A stretch of DNA of 44,029 nucleotides, taken from Chitinophagales bacterium. Its GTDB lineage: Bacteria > Bacteroidota > Bacteroidia > Chitinophagales > BACL12. This document shows positions 15,058 through 25,350 of the stretch, piece after piece; positions within the stretch are counted from its first letter, which is position 1; each line of letters starts with the position of its first letter. Under the pieces are notes generated by a model. The model saw only the letters and a program-made list of their open reading frames with translations, was not told the DNA's origin and searched no databases. The position numbers were made by a program, and so were the translations under genes. The DNA is taken from positions 1-44,029 of the forward strand of contig JAIBBA010000011.1 in assembly GCA_019694895.1 (NCBI GenBank), given 5' to 3'.

Positions 15058-16758
15058 ATGGACAAACGATGGGTGATTAAAGTGACGGAGGAGGAAAAAG
15101 TTCAGTCCCTGCAACAGGAGTTGAAAATACATCCTGTAATCTGCAATTTGTTGGTGCAACGTGGCATTACAACATATCAGGAAGCAAAACAGTTTTTTAG
15201 ACCTTCATTAGATGATCTGCATGATCCTTTTTTAATGAGGGATATGGAGAAGGCAGTAAAACGCATTACTGAGGCAATTAATAATCAGGAGCGCATTCTC
15301 ATTTTTGGAGATTATGATGTTGATGGCACCACTGCTGTTGCGTTGATGTATGCTTTTTTTTATTCGCGATATCGCAATATAGATTTTTATATTCCGGATA
15401 GATATAAGGAAGGATACGGTATTTCCTTTCAGGGAATAGATTACGCAAAAGAACATCAGTGCACGCTCATGATTGCACTTGATTGCGGGATAAAAGCTAA
15501 TGACAAGGCAGCATATGCAAAAGAATTAGGCATAGACCTCATCATATGCGATCACCACCTCCCCGGAGATATTCTCCCTGATGCCTATGCGTTGTTAGAT
15601 CCGCATAGACCGGATTGTTCCTATCCATATAAAGATTTAAGTGGATGTGGTATCGGATTTAAAGTGGTTCATGCATTTGCAAAATATCACGACATCCCCG
15701 TTGAACAAGTTATTTCGTACCTCGACCTTGTAGTTGTTTCAATTGCCAGTGATATTGTTCCCATAATGGGTGAAAATCGCATACTCGCTTACTATGGTCT
15801 TGAACAATTAAATAAAAACCCTCGTCCCGGTTTAAAAGCACTTATCGATATCACCGGTTATACGCCACCGTTAAATATTTCAAATATTGTGTTCGGACTT
15901 GGTCCTCGAATTAATGCTGCCGGCAGAATGGATGATGCCAATCAAGCAGTGAAAATGCTTATTTCCGAAAATGTAGACGCTGCAAAAAATGGTGCCGATG
16001 TATTACAAGAAAAAAATGTCGACAGAAAAGAAGTAGATAAAATGATCACTGCCGACGCGTTAGATATTTTGGCAACAGATCCTTTGACACCGGGTAGAGT
16101 ATCAACTGTGTTGCGCAGCAGTAATTGGCATAAAGGTGTCATTGGTATTGTAGCATCGCGTTTGCTTGATCACTATTACAGACCAACCATCATGCTTGCC
16201 GAAAAAGACGGCATGCTCTTCGGAAGTGCGCGTTCGGTAAAGAATTTCGACATCTACGAAGCAATTAAAGCTTGCAGCGATCTGTTAGAACAATTTGGCG
16301 GACATATGTATGCAGCAGGGCTTTCTATGCGACAGGAAAACTTTGAAGCTTTCCGCGATAAATTTGACCATGTAGTGCGCGAACGCATTCGTCCTGAACA
16401 ATTAATTCCGGAGATAGAAATTGATTCTACCTTGGAGCTTAAAGATATTACGCCGTCATTTTTTAATATAGTTCGTCAGTTTGCTCCTTTTGGTCCGGGG
16501 AATATGGAGCCCGTTTTTATCAGCGAGCAATTGATGAATACCGGTAGAAGCAAAATAGTTGGCGATGGTCACCTCAAACTTGCCGTTCGCGACAGCAGGC
16601 GTTTCACCGCAGACGGCATCGCCTTTCAAAAGGGTCATCATTTTCCTTTAATAGCTGACGGAAAAAGGTTCGATATTTGCTATACCATTGAAGAAAATAC
16701 CTTTCGTGATATGACAAACATACAATTGAATGTTCGTGATATTAAGGTAAATGTGTAG
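15058..16758 (+). CDS. recJ: Single-stranded-DNA-specific exonuclease RecJ
   Basis: 5'-to-3' single-strand DNA exonuclease used in recombination and mismatch repair. The 566-residue protein has the DHH-family metal motifs: GDYDVDGTTA (84-93), LDCG (141-144) and DHH (165-167). A DHHA1 domain carries FGGHMYAAG near residue 420, and an OB-like C-terminus follows. ATG 15058 follows the protease stop by 16 nt, so it could be read through from that gene. It is followed by lptB in the same direction. Confidence 0.95.
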   Translation: MDKRWVIKVTEEEKVQSLQQELKIHPVICNLLVQRGITTYQEAKQFFRPSLDDLHDPFLMRDMEKAVKRITEAINNQERILIFGDYDVDGTTAVALMYAFFYSRYRNIDFYIPDRYKEGYGISFQGIDYAKEHQCTLMIALDCGIKANDKAAYAKELGIDLIICDHHLPGDILPDAYALLDPHRPDCSYPYKDLSGCGIGFKVVHAFAKYHDIPVEQVISYLDLVVVSIASDIVPIMGENRILAYYGLEQLNKNPRPGLKALIDITGYTPPLNISNIVFGLGPRINAAGRMDDANQAVKMLISENVDAAKNGADVLQEKNVDRKEVDKMITADALDILATDPLTPGRVSTVLRSSNWHKGVIGIVASRLLDHYYRPTIMLAEKDGMLFGSARSVKNFDIYEAIKACSDLLEQFGGHMYAAGLSMRQENFEAFRDKFDHVVRERIRPEQLIPEIEIDSTLELKDITPSFFNIVRQFAPFGPGNMEPVFISEQLMNTGRSKIVGDGHLKLAVRDSRRFTADGIAFQKGHHFPLIADGKRFDICYTIEENTFRDMTNIQLNVRDIKVNV

Positions 16759-16789
16759 GCATCATTACTGAATGTAAATATTGCAAAGC

Positions 16790-17554
16790 ATGATCGTAAG
16801 AGCAGAAAAATTAATTAAGAAATATAAACAACGCACAGTAGTAAATGAGGTAAGCGTTGAAGTAAATCAAGGAGAGATTGTAGGACTTCTCGGACCCAAT
16901 GGCGCCGGTAAAACAACTTCGTTTTACATGATCGTTGGATTGATACGTCCGCTTTCAGGAAAAGTTTTTCTCGATAACATGGATATAACCTCTTATCCAA
17001 TGTATAAACGTGCACAGCTTGGTTTGGGATATCTTCCTCAGGAAGCAAGTGTTTTTAGAAAAATGAGTGTAGAGAATAATATTGCCAGTGTATTGCAAAT
17101 GACCAACCTCTCGCATAAAGAGCAAAAAGCAAAACTTGAATCTTTGCTTGATGAATTCGGCTTAAAACATGTTCGCAAGAGTAATGGTGATGTGTTAAGT
17201 GGGGGCGAACGAAGAAGAACCGAAATTGCTAGAGCATTGGCTACCGATCCGAAGTTTATTTTGCTGGATGAGCCTTTTGCCGGTATCGATCCGATAGCAG
17301 TTGAAGATATTCAGCTTATTGTTGAAAAATTGAAGTTCAAAAATATCGGAGTGCTCATTACAGACCATAATGTGCAGGAAACCCTCTCAATTACTGATAG
17401 AGCATATTTACTTTTTGAGGGTAAAATTTTGAAACAGGGCACGGCAGAAGACCTGGCAGGCGACCCACAAGTAAGAAAAGTTTACTTAGGGCAGAATTTC
17501 GTTCTGCGGAAAAGTCGCGCTACAACGAACACTACCCAACCTCCTGTGGAATAA
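16790..17554 (+). CDS. lptB: LPS export ABC transporter ATP-binding protein LptB
   Basis: The cytoplasmic ATPase of the Lpt machine that extracts lipopolysaccharide from the inner membrane (LptB2FGC). The 254-residue protein has Walker A GPNGAGKT (35-42), a Q-loop region [15 protein letters not shown], which is characteristic of LptB, the signature LSGGERRR, Walker [14 protein letters not shown] and the H-loop ITDHN. ATG 16790 is preferred over an in-frame TTG 9 nt upstream. The gene follows recJ by 31 nt. Confidence 0.94.
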   Translation: MIVRAEKLIKKYKQRTVVNEVSVEVNQGEIVGLLGPNGAGKTTSFYMIVGLIRPLSGKVFLDNMDITSYPMYKRAQLGLGYLPQEASVFRKMSVENNIASVLQMTNLSHKEQKAKLESLLDEFGLKHVRKSNGDVLSGGERRRTEIARALATDPKFILLDEPFAGIDPIAVEDIQLIVEKLKFKNIGVLITDHNVQETLSITDRAYLLFEGKILKQGTAEDLAGDPQVRKVYLGQNFVLRKSRATTNTTQPPVE

Positions 17555-17581
17555 TCTATACCTTTATTCTGTAAGCCACCG

Positions 17582-17589
17582 TATTTTTG
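17582..17589 (+). promoter_or_regulatory. -7 box before the GH3-family gene
   Basis: TATTTTTG fits TAnnTTTG and is 8 nt upstream of the start codon at 17598, implying a very short or absent 5' leader. Confidence 0.5.
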
Positions 17590-17597
17590 CGAAGCGA

Positions 17598-19106
17598 ATG
17601 CCAATTATCCACGCCATAGCCTCTCGTGTTTTTCTCCGTAATGTGGAGAGAATCCACTCAGTGGTGTCGGACCCTATTCGTGCTCAAGATCAGGTATTTC
17701 AAACCCTGATCGATGGCGGCCGAGATACCGTGTGGGGTAAACAATACGATTATGCCTCGTTGCGATCGCTAAACGACCTGAAAAACAGGTTTCCCGTGCA
17801 GGATTATGACACTTTAAAGCCTTACATAGACCGTATCATGCAAGGCGAACAACAGGTGCTGTGGCATAGTCATATTGCCTGGTTTGCAAAATCCTCGGGC
17901 ACCACCAGCGATAAAAGCAAGTTTATTCCCGTTAGCAGCATGGCTTTGGAAGAATGTCATTTTCGCGGTGGCAGAGATGTTATAGCCATGTACCTGCATA
18001 ATAATCCGGAATCAAAACTTTTTGATGGTAAGTCGTTGTTGATGGGGGGCAGTCATCAAATCAACAAACTCAATCAGCATTCTAAATATGGCGATGTAAG
18101 TGCGGTGATGATGCAAAATTTGCCATGGGCTGCAAAATATGCCATGACTCCATCGCTTGAGATTGCACTAATGGATGAGTGGGAAAGCAAGATCGAAGCC
18201 ATGGCGCATTACACAAAAAATGATAATGTGACATCCATTGCCGGTGTGCCTACATGGACAATAGTATTGATAAGGAGATTGTTTGAATTGTGTGGCACCG
18301 ATAATGTCAAAGACATTTGGCCAAATCTGGAATTATATATTCATGGTGGCGTAAGTTTTAAACCGTATCGCAGTCAGTTCAATACCCTTATTAGAAAGGA
18401 TAACATGCATTATGTTGAAACATATAATGCGAGCGAAGGATTTTTTGCATTTCAAGACAGACTTGGTGCAGATGACATGTTGTTGATGCCGGATTATGGT
18501 CTGTTTTATGAATTCATTCCAATGGAAGAATTCGACAAAGAAGACCCGAAAACACTGAGTTGGGGTGAAGTGGAATTAGGCAAAAATTATGCAGTAGTTG
18601 TATCCTCAAATGCCGGTTTGTGGCGATATAAAATCGGCGATACCATTCGGTTTACTTCGTTATATCCACATAGAGTGCAGGTTTCAGGGCGTGTGAAACA
18701 TTTTATTAATGCCTTCGGCGAAGAGGTAATAGTTGATAACAGCGATAAAGCTATTGCAGAAGCAAGTGCCCAAACCGGAGCAAAAGTTGTAGAATATACT
18801 GCAGCACCCATTTATATTTCAGGCAATGAAAAAGGTGGTCACGAATGGATTATCGAATTCAGTACCCCTCCCGAAAATATAGAACAATTTACGGCCATCC
18901 TGGATGCAACACTTAAGTCGATCAATAGTGATTATGAGGCAAAACGTCATAAGGACCTCGCACTCAAAATGCCGGTAGTACATATTGCCAGAAAAGGTGC
19001 TTTTTATGATTGGTTGAAATCAAAAGGCAAGCTTGGCGGACAGCACAAAATACCACGCCTAAGCAACGAGCGTACCTATGTGGATGAAATATTGAAATTC
19101 CTCTGA
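17598..19106 (+). CDS. GH3 auxin-responsive promoter family protein (acyl-adenylate/amide synthetase fold)
   Basis: A 502-residue member of the GH3 family, named after plant enzymes that adenylate acidic hormones and conjugate them to amino acids. The adenylate-forming motif KSSGTTSDKSK is at residues 98-108. A motif around YNASEGFFAFQ and the hinge-like LWRYKIGDTIRF region are also conserved. Bacteroidota homologues are common but their acyl substrates are not established. No auxin link should be inferred. The gene follows lptB and has its own -7 box. Confidence 0.88.
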   Translation: MPIIHAIASRVFLRNVERIHSVVSDPIRAQDQVFQTLIDGGRDTVWGKQYDYASLRSLNDLKNRFPVQDYDTLKPYIDRIMQGEQQVLWHSHIAWFAKSSGTTSDKSKFIPVSSMALEECHFRGGRDVIAMYLHNNPESKLFDGKSLLMGGSHQINKLNQHSKYGDVSAVMMQNLPWAAKYAMTPSLEIALMDEWESKIEAMAHYTKNDNVTSIAGVPTWTIVLIRRLFELCGTDNVKDIWPNLELYIHGGVSFKPYRSQFNTLIRKDNMHYVETYNASEGFFAFQDRLGADDMLLMPDYGLFYEFIPMEEFDKEDPKTLSWGEVELGKNYAVVVSSNAGLWRYKIGDTIRFTSLYPHRVQVSGRVKHFINAFGEEVIVDNSDKAIAEASAQTGAKVVEYTAAPIYISGNEKGGHEWIIEFSTPPENIEQFTAILDATLKSINSDYEAKRHKDLALKMPVVHIARKGAFYDWLKSKGKLGGQHKIPRLSNERTYVDEILKFL

Positions 19107-19147
19107 TCGCTTCATCGCCGTTAGGCAATTCCTCTTAATATTTTTGC

Positions 19148-19155
19148 TAACTTTG
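19148..19155 (+). promoter_or_regulatory. -7 box before the LytTR regulator gene
   Basis: TAACTTTG fits TAnnTTTG. It lies 30 nt upstream of ATG 19186 and overlaps the 5' extension of the reading frame, which supports 19186 as the true start. Confidence 0.6.
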
Positions 19156-19185
19156 ATAAGGTCCTATGACTTTAAACAGCACTTC

Positions 19186-19929
19186 ATGCAACGATATACA
19201 GCTATACTGGTAGACGACGAGGAACACGGTCGCCGGAACCTTCAAACATTACTCGAAAAATACTGTCCCGAAATAGAAGTAATCGCCGAAGCTGCCGGTG
19301 CTGCCGAAGCGAAAGAAAAAATTCTGTCCTTAACTCCACAAGTTTTATTCCTCGATATCAATATGCCTGAACTCAATGGCTTTGATTTGTTGGAATCGAT
19401 TGCAAAAAAAGATTTCGCGGTGGTATTTGTAACAGCACATCGCGATTTTGGTATTGAAGCAGTTAAAGCCGGTGCCACCGATTATCTGCTCAAACCTATT
19501 GTAATAAAAGAATTGCAACAGGCGGTTAAAAAAGTGGTCATGTATTACGACGAGCGCAGTGCGGAAGCAAATAATGCCGATGTTCCTAAACCCGAACGTA
19601 TCACTTTAGGACATACCGGCGGTTTTAGCGTAGTGGAAATGAAAGATATCGTTCGGTTGGAGGCGGAAAGCAATTACACCCGCGTTCATGTGACAGGAAA
19701 AAAATCTTATTTTGTATCTAAGCCGTTGAAGGTTTTTGAAGATAGCCTCAAGGATAATATTTTCTTCCGTGTACATAGATCTTACATTATCAATCTGAAT
19801 CATGTAAAAGAATTTTTGCGTGAAGACGGAGGCGTAATTGTTATGCTTGATGATGCACGAATTCAGTTGCCAAAGGCGCGATATAACGACTTTTTGGAGG
19901 CAATGCGCAAATTGTCTATTGCTATCTAA
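19186..19929 (+). CDS. LytTR-family response regulator
   Basis: A 247-residue response regulator. The receiver domain (1-120) has the acidic pocket LVDDEE and phospho-acceptor Asp57 in LFLDINMP, with Thr in FVTAH and Lys in LLKPI. The C-terminal LytTR DNA-binding domain (about 145-245) has the typical LEAESNYTRVH and FRVHRSYIINLNHV segments. The start is fixed by the promoter and by the receiver N-terminus. It lies 10 nt before a LytS-type sensor kinase, so the two form a cognate pair. The target genes are unknown. Confidence 0.94.
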   Translation: MQRYTAILVDDEEHGRRNLQTLLEKYCPEIEVIAEAAGAAEAKEKILSLTPQVLFLDINMPELNGFDLLESIAKKDFAVVFVTAHRDFGIEAVKAGATDYLLKPIVIKELQQAVKKVVMYYDERSAEANNADVPKPERITLGHTGGFSVVEMKDIVRLEAESNYTRVHVTGKKSYFVSKPLKVFEDSLKDNIFFRVHRSYIINLNHVKEFLREDGGVIVMLDDARIQLPKARYNDFLEAMRKLSIAI

Positions 19930-19939
19930 TTCCTCATTC

Positions 19940-22825
19940 ATGACTTTGAAATCATTTATTTGCTTAGTATTTATTTGTATTGGCATGCATGTCAAAGCGC
20001 AGATATTTCCTGCAAGGCAATATACTACAAGAGATGAATTGGCAAACAGTAATGTGTATGATATCTGTCATGATGATCGTGGATATTTATGGTTTGCCAC
20101 AGAGCGCGGAGTAAGTCGTTTTGATGGATACAAATTCACCAATTATCTATTTAAGGAGGGGCTTGATGGTGCAATTGTATTTAGCCTTTCAAAGGATGCG
20201 AGGGGTAATATTCTTGCTGCAACAAAGTTTGACGGGGCATTTAAAATGTCAGGAAACTTCAATAAGATCATTGAAGAAGATTTGTTACTTGCCAATGAAC
20301 AAACAGTATTGGCGGGTAAATATTTTTATTCATTAAAAGATGGTGTACGGGTAGCCGTATATCAAATGGGTAATAACAAAACTTCGGTATTGTCGTTTCC
20401 TGGCGGTGCTAAGCCATATTTCATTTTGCAGAAAGATAGCAGTGCAGTATATATAGGCACCTCAAGCGGCGTTTTTATTTCTAAGAATGGTAAAACTCCG
20501 GAGCGTGTATTCCCTGAAATTAATGAGCCGGTCCATAGCCTGGCCATTCGAGGAAATACGGTTTTTGTTGGTTTGCAAGGCGCGGTTTATGCGATTGCTG
20601 ACAATGCTGTTTCAGTGGCGGCGTTAGTACCGGATGGTGGTAAAGTGAAACGGTTGATGGTTGACGACAACAACAGAATTTGGTGCGCCACTTTTCCTGA
20701 AAATCGATTGTATATGTTCGACAAGAACACGGCGATTGATATTTCTCAGAAATTAAATATTGCAGGTATTTCGGTCAATAAGATATTGGAAGACAATGAA
20801 GGAAATGTTTGGATTGCAACCTATGGAAAGGGAGTATTTTGTTTGCATCATATGTATTGTACTAACTACACGTCGTATGATGGTTTAAAAAATGAATATA
20901 TCACTTCGCTATTGCCAATTGAACATGAATTATTGATTGGTACATATAACGGTTTGTTTGGAAATACTAACAATCAAATCACACCACTAAAATCATTTAA
21001 CAATGAATTAGAATTCATTCGCAAGCTTGATATACATGATGATCTGATTATTGCTACCGTTTCAGGTATTTCTGCTGATAAAGTACTTATCAAGCGATCA
21101 ACAATCGGCAATCACCCTTTGCAATATGTGCATGCAACTACCACTTTTATTGATGGCAATTATATTTATTATAGTCGCTGGGATAAAAAAGTGTGGAGAG
21201 CGCCAATAAATGGGACTGAAATAGGTGATGCAGAGGTTGTGTTCGAAGACAAGGAGGGCGAGTGGACACGAGTGAACGCAATTTTCCGCGACCCCCAAAA
21301 TAAACTGTGGGTTGGTACTACAAGAGGTGTTTACATTATTTCAACGAATAATTCTTGGGTAAGGAATGATACCGGGTTTTTACGCACCAATATCACCGCC
21401 TTTGCTTTGGATCATGATGGATCTGTTTTGCTTGGAACAGACAAAGGGCTCGTCAGGTATAAAGATGGTAAATGGATTGCTTCTCATGAAATAAATGGTA
21501 AGAACCTTGAAAATATAACAGGTCTAGTTCATGATAATAACGATCGCATTTGGATAAGTACATTAAATGGCTTGTTTTTAATGGCTGAAAATGAACTTAT
21601 TCAGTTTGATGCCAGAAATACCTTGTTGAGCGACGAGATTAATGCTTTAGCCTACGATGCTTCAGAGAATGCCATCTGGGTGGGCACAAGTTTTGGGTTG
21701 TCGCGTATTGATGTTGGATTATTCGACAAAGCTGTTGTAATTGCACCGGCGGCCATTTTTAAAACATTGCGAGCAGCCGACTCGATTTATCGCGATCTTG
21801 GTATTAATGGCAGGTTGGAGTTACCCTATACTTCAAAAAATTTGAGCGTTCGATTTTCTGCCATTCAGTTTGCAGCTCCGGAAGGGATAAAATTCTTTTA
21901 TAAATTCGATGATGGTCCCTGGGAGCCGACTACCGGTCGTCAGATTGAATTTGCCAGCATTCCATATGGTGAACATACTATTCAATTAAAATCGGTTGGA
22001 GAACGTGGAGTTGAAGGGCCTGTAGCGAACCTGACCATTTTGGTAACCACCCCAATCTGGGCGACCGCCTGGTTTAAATTGCTTATCGGCCTTACTATTG
22101 CAGGCATAGCATATTTCCTTTTGCGAAAACGATTTGAAATACAACGCAAAAAGCAACAAGAGCGACTCGAATTGCAAAGTAAAGTTGCTGAGCTGCGTCA
22201 CCAGGCTCTGGCAGCTAGTATGAACCCGCATTTTATTTTTAATGCACTCAATTCCATTCAACATTTTATCAATAGCCATAATACTGAGGAAGCTACCGAT
22301 TATCTCGGCAAGTTTGCGCGATTGATTCGCATGATGCTGGATTATGGTGGTCGCACATTTATTCCGCTCAAGGATGAGCTGGAGCGATTAGAATATTACC
22401 TTGAATTAGAAAAAGTGCGATTTGGCGAAAAGTTGAATTATTCCATTGAAGTGGATGACAGTTTGCGAAATAACCCACTCGAAATACCAAATATGGTCAT
22501 ACAACCGGTTGTTGAAAATGCTCTTTGGCATGGATTGTTGCCGGCAAATAGGAATGGTCATTTGCTGGTCAAATTCGCGCAACGCGATAACGTCATCTTT
22601 GTAACAGTTGATGATGACGGTATCGGAATAATAGAAAGCAAGCGAAGAAAAAAGTCATCACATAATTCCTTGGGTATCCAAATGATTCGTGAGCGACTTG
22701 AACTATTGAACCGCTTGAGTGGATACATCGCAGAAATTGAAATAAAGGATAAATCGGAGATCAACACTGATAAAGAAGGAACAATTGCCCAGATCGTCAT
22801 GGGAGGGAAAAAAGAACAACAATAA
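19940..22825 (+). CDS. Sensor histidine kinase with two-component regulator propeller
   Basis: A 961-residue membrane sensor. The order is signal peptide (ending VKA), periplasmic beta-propeller of Reg_prop blades (motifs such as GYLWFAT..GVSRFDG and NVWIATYGKGVF), a Y_Y_Y domain near 600-700, a transmembrane helix near 710-730, a coiled-coil linker, and a LytS-type His_kinase domain. The phospho-acceptor is His764 in MNPHFIFNALNS, and the ATPase has IQPVVENALWHG and VDDDGIGI. ATG 19940 starts the signal peptide. A longer in-frame extension would overlap the regulator gene and is rejected. It probably senses an envelope or nutrient signal for the upstream LytTR regulator. Confidence 0.94.
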   Translation: MTLKSFICLVFICIGMHVKAQIFPARQYTTRDELANSNVYDICHDDRGYLWFATERGVSRFDGYKFTNYLFKEGLDGAIVFSLSKDARGNILAATKFDGAFKMSGNFNKIIEEDLLLANEQTVLAGKYFYSLKDGVRVAVYQMGNNKTSVLSFPGGAKPYFILQKDSSAVYIGTSSGVFISKNGKTPERVFPEINEPVHSLAIRGNTVFVGLQGAVYAIADNAVSVAALVPDGGKVKRLMVDDNNRIWCATFPENRLYMFDKNTAIDISQKLNIAGISVNKILEDNEGNVWIATYGKGVFCLHHMYCTNYTSYDGLKNEYITSLLPIEHELLIGTYNGLFGNTNNQITPLKSFNNELEFIRKLDIHDDLIIATVSGISADKVLIKRSTIGNHPLQYVHATTTFIDGNYIYYSRWDKKVWRAPINGTEIGDAEVVFEDKEGEWTRVNAIFRDPQNKLWVGTTRGVYIISTNNSWVRNDTGFLRTNITAFALDHDGSVLLGTDKGLVRYKDGKWIASHEINGKNLENITGLVHDNNDRIWISTLNGLFLMAENELIQFDARNTLLSDEINALAYDASENAIWVGTSFGLSRIDVGLFDKAVVIAPAAIFKTLRAADSIYRDLGINGRLELPYTSKNLSVRFSAIQFAAPEGIKFFYKFDDGPWEPTTGRQIEFASIPYGEHTIQLKSVGERGVEGPVANLTILVTTPIWATAWFKLLIGLTIAGIAYFLLRKRFEIQRKKQQERLELQSKVAELRHQALAASMNPHFIFNALNSIQHFINSHNTEEATDYLGKFARLIRMMLDYGGRTFIPLKDELERLEYYLELEKVRFGEKLNYSIEVDDSLRNNPLEIPNMVIQPVVENALWHGLLPANRNGHLLVKFAQRDNVIFVTVDDDGIGIIESKRRKKSSHNSLGIQMIRERLELLNRLSGYIAEIEIKDKSEINTDKEGTIAQIVMGGKKEQQ

Positions 22826-22830
22826 ATATT

Positions 22831-22861
22831 GTTCCAATTGCGGTCGATTGATCGCAGGAAC
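22831..22861. other. Hairpin after the sensor kinase gene
   Basis: GTTCC (22831-22835) pairs with GGAAC (22857-22861), and inside it TGCGGTC pairs with GATCGCA around loop GATT, with an AAT bulge on the 5' side. No T-run follows, so it is not a classical terminator. It may protect the 3' end or end transcription weakly. Confidence 0.5.
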
Positions 22862-22887
22862 CTATATGACATTATTGCTTAAGCAGT

Positions 22888-22920
22888 TTTGGTTACATTA
22901 ATTTAACAATGCTACCTTTG
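22888..22920 (+). promoter_or_regulatory. Promoter of the CotH-like lipoprotein gene
   Basis: TTTG (22888-22891), 21 nt, then TACCTTTG (22913-22920) matches both elements of the Bacteroidota promoter. ATG 22952 follows 31 nt later and starts a lipoprotein signal, which supports the idea that the gene begins there and not at 23086. Confidence 0.75.
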
Positions 22921-22951
22921 TCCACTCTTATTAATTACATTAATAGCTTTC

Positions 22952-25350
22952 ATGAAATCAATCTACTCAGGCTACTTGTTATTGGCTGCCATTACGATAG
23001 TTACATTATTTGATGCTTGCCGGCCGGTACAACCTGATCAACGACATCAGATAACGGTCTTACATTAGATATATCACCCGAGGGTATGCAAATAATGGAA
23101 GCCAACAGAACAATTGCGCTCCAAAACGGCGTTTTGTTATCAGGTGATAACGATTGGGTTGGTGCCATACTCCACACAAGCGATACTTTTTACAATTGCA
23201 ATGTCAGGTTAAAAGGTGATTGGGTTGATCATTTGCAAGGAGATAAATGGTCGTTTAGAATAAAGCTCGGAAGCGATGACGCCATTAATGGTATGCGCGT
23301 ATTTTCTGTTCAGGATCCAATTACAAGAGATCATTTATCTGAATATGTTTATCATCAATGGCTTGCTGCTGAAGACATTTTAACTACTAGATATGATTTC
23401 ATGCCATTTACGTTGAACAAGGGTAAGACATATACTTACGCAGTTGAGGAACATTTTGATATCAACCTGATCGAATCTCAACACCGAAGGGCCGGTCCGA
23501 TATTGAGATTTTCAGAAGAGTTTTTATGGGATCTAAGAGTACAAGATAGTGCAGCTTTCAAATCCGGCGGGATGTACGAAAATAATATTGATGTATTTGC
23601 TATCACCGATATTCTTTCATTTAGTGATAAGGGATTGGGGAAAGATGTTGAGCTTACCAAACAATACGAAGTGGCGAGAACATTAATGCAACAATATCGC
23701 GCAGGGAAGGTAGCACTGGCCGACATTTTTGATATGGATAAAATGGCAAAATATTTCGCAATTGTTGACATTAACCAGGCTTACCATAGTTTAATATGGC
23801 ATAATATGCGATTTTATTTTAATCCGATAACTCAAAAACTCGAACCTATTGGATTTGATGGCTTTACAGAGTATGGCGTTTATGACAATATCAAACGCCC
23901 GTTTATCGGATATTCCGCTTCTTATCAATACCGTCAGAAAATTGAAGATGATGCTTTAACCGATAGATTTTTCAACGACTTCGAATTTTCAAATACTTAC
24001 GCAAAATACCTGCATAAATTTGCGGATACTAATTATATAAACGCTTTTTTTGATTCAATCGGCGAATCGTTGACTGAAAAAGGCAACTTAATTCGAAAGG
24101 ATTATCCCGAATACCAATACAACAAGAAACATATTTATGACCGTACTCTGGCGATTGAGATTAACCTCAAGCCTCAGGGAGATTATACGTTGCGCGCATT
24201 TGCAGATATGGCGGCACCCGCTAAAATTGGAATAATAAATCATGTTGCTGTTCCTGTATCAGTTTTGGGCATGAGTATAAGACCTGATACCATCATGTAT
24301 TATCTTGATAAACCAATAAATCTTCCCGCCTGGAATGAATATAAAGCACCGCCTTTTGCCGCAGTGAAAAAAATTGGAGAAAGTCAATACTTGTTTTACA
24401 AAGTTGCGGGAACAGATAGTCTGGTGTCAGTTAAAATTTCTCCATGGGAAGATGACCTTGTTCAAACGCCTGAGCAAAGACTATTTAATACAACAATTTC
24501 TTCCAATGAATTGTATGTAATTAAAAATAATGAAATATTCTTTAAACCGGGATTACATGTAGTTACGAAGCCTATAATCTTTCCGGCAGGTTATAATATT
24601 CATATTTCACCCGGAACACAATTGGACCTGCGCAATGGAGCAATGTTCGTTTCAAGATCGCCGTTGAGCGTTATCGGTACAGAATCATCTCCAATTAAAA
24701 TATTTTCATCAGATTCTACCTCCATGGGATTTACTGTTTTGCAGGCTGCTTCAGCATCCGCATTTCAATATGTGATTTTTGATCATTTATCCGCTTTGGA
24801 TCATGAAGGTTGGAAATTAATGGGAGCAGTTAATTTTTACGAATCAACCGTATCATTGGAGCATTGCCGATTTACGCATAGCCAATGTGAAGATGCCTTG
24901 AATATCATGCGTTCAAATTTTAGCATCGACTATTCCTATTTTGCAAATACCTATGGCGATGCGTTTGATTCTGATTTTAGTACAGGCACAGTAAAAAACA
25001 CTTACCTCACACATACTGGTAATGATGCGCTTGATTTTTCAGGTAGTTTTATTGAAGTTAAAAGATGTGAATTAGTCCATCTCGGCGATAAAGGTATGAG
25101 CTGCGGCGAGGACTCAAAAATTACAATATCGGACTGTTCTATCAAGGATGCACGGATAGGAGTAGCAGCCAAGGATTTAAGTAGAGTAGAAGTACAAAAC
25201 CTGCAGATCTCAGATTCAGGCATCGGATATCTGGCTTTTGTTAAAAAACAAGCCTTTGGAAAATCCTCTATTCAGGTGACTGGAGGCACGCTCACCAATG
25301 TAAAGCAAACCACTTCAGTGCTCGACGGCTGTGAAATTATCATGCAATAG
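22952..25350 (+). pseudogene. CotH-kinase/beta-helix lipoprotein gene with apparent 5' frameshift
   Basis: ATG 22952 opens a lipoprotein signal (lipobox-like LFDAC) but runs into TAG at 23066. The main frame is open from 23038 and has its first ATG at 23086. One missing base between about 23038 and 23065 joins them into about 799 residues (CRPVQPDQ, then TTSDNGLTLDI). The body is CotH-like: residues about 60-330 include RLKGDWVDH, an EEHFD segment and GFDGFTEYG, as in atypical CotH kinases of COG5337 type. The last about 200 residues form a right-handed beta-helix (CRFTHSQCEDALNIMRSN, GDAFDSDFSTG). It may be a true mutation, an assembly error, or expressed without the signal. Its substrate is unknown. 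Confidence 0.7.

Noticed and set aside
23030..23068. Programmed ribosomal frameshift in the CotH-like gene
   Set aside because: No slippery heptamer or downstream pseudoknot is apparent. A mutation or sequencing error is simpler.
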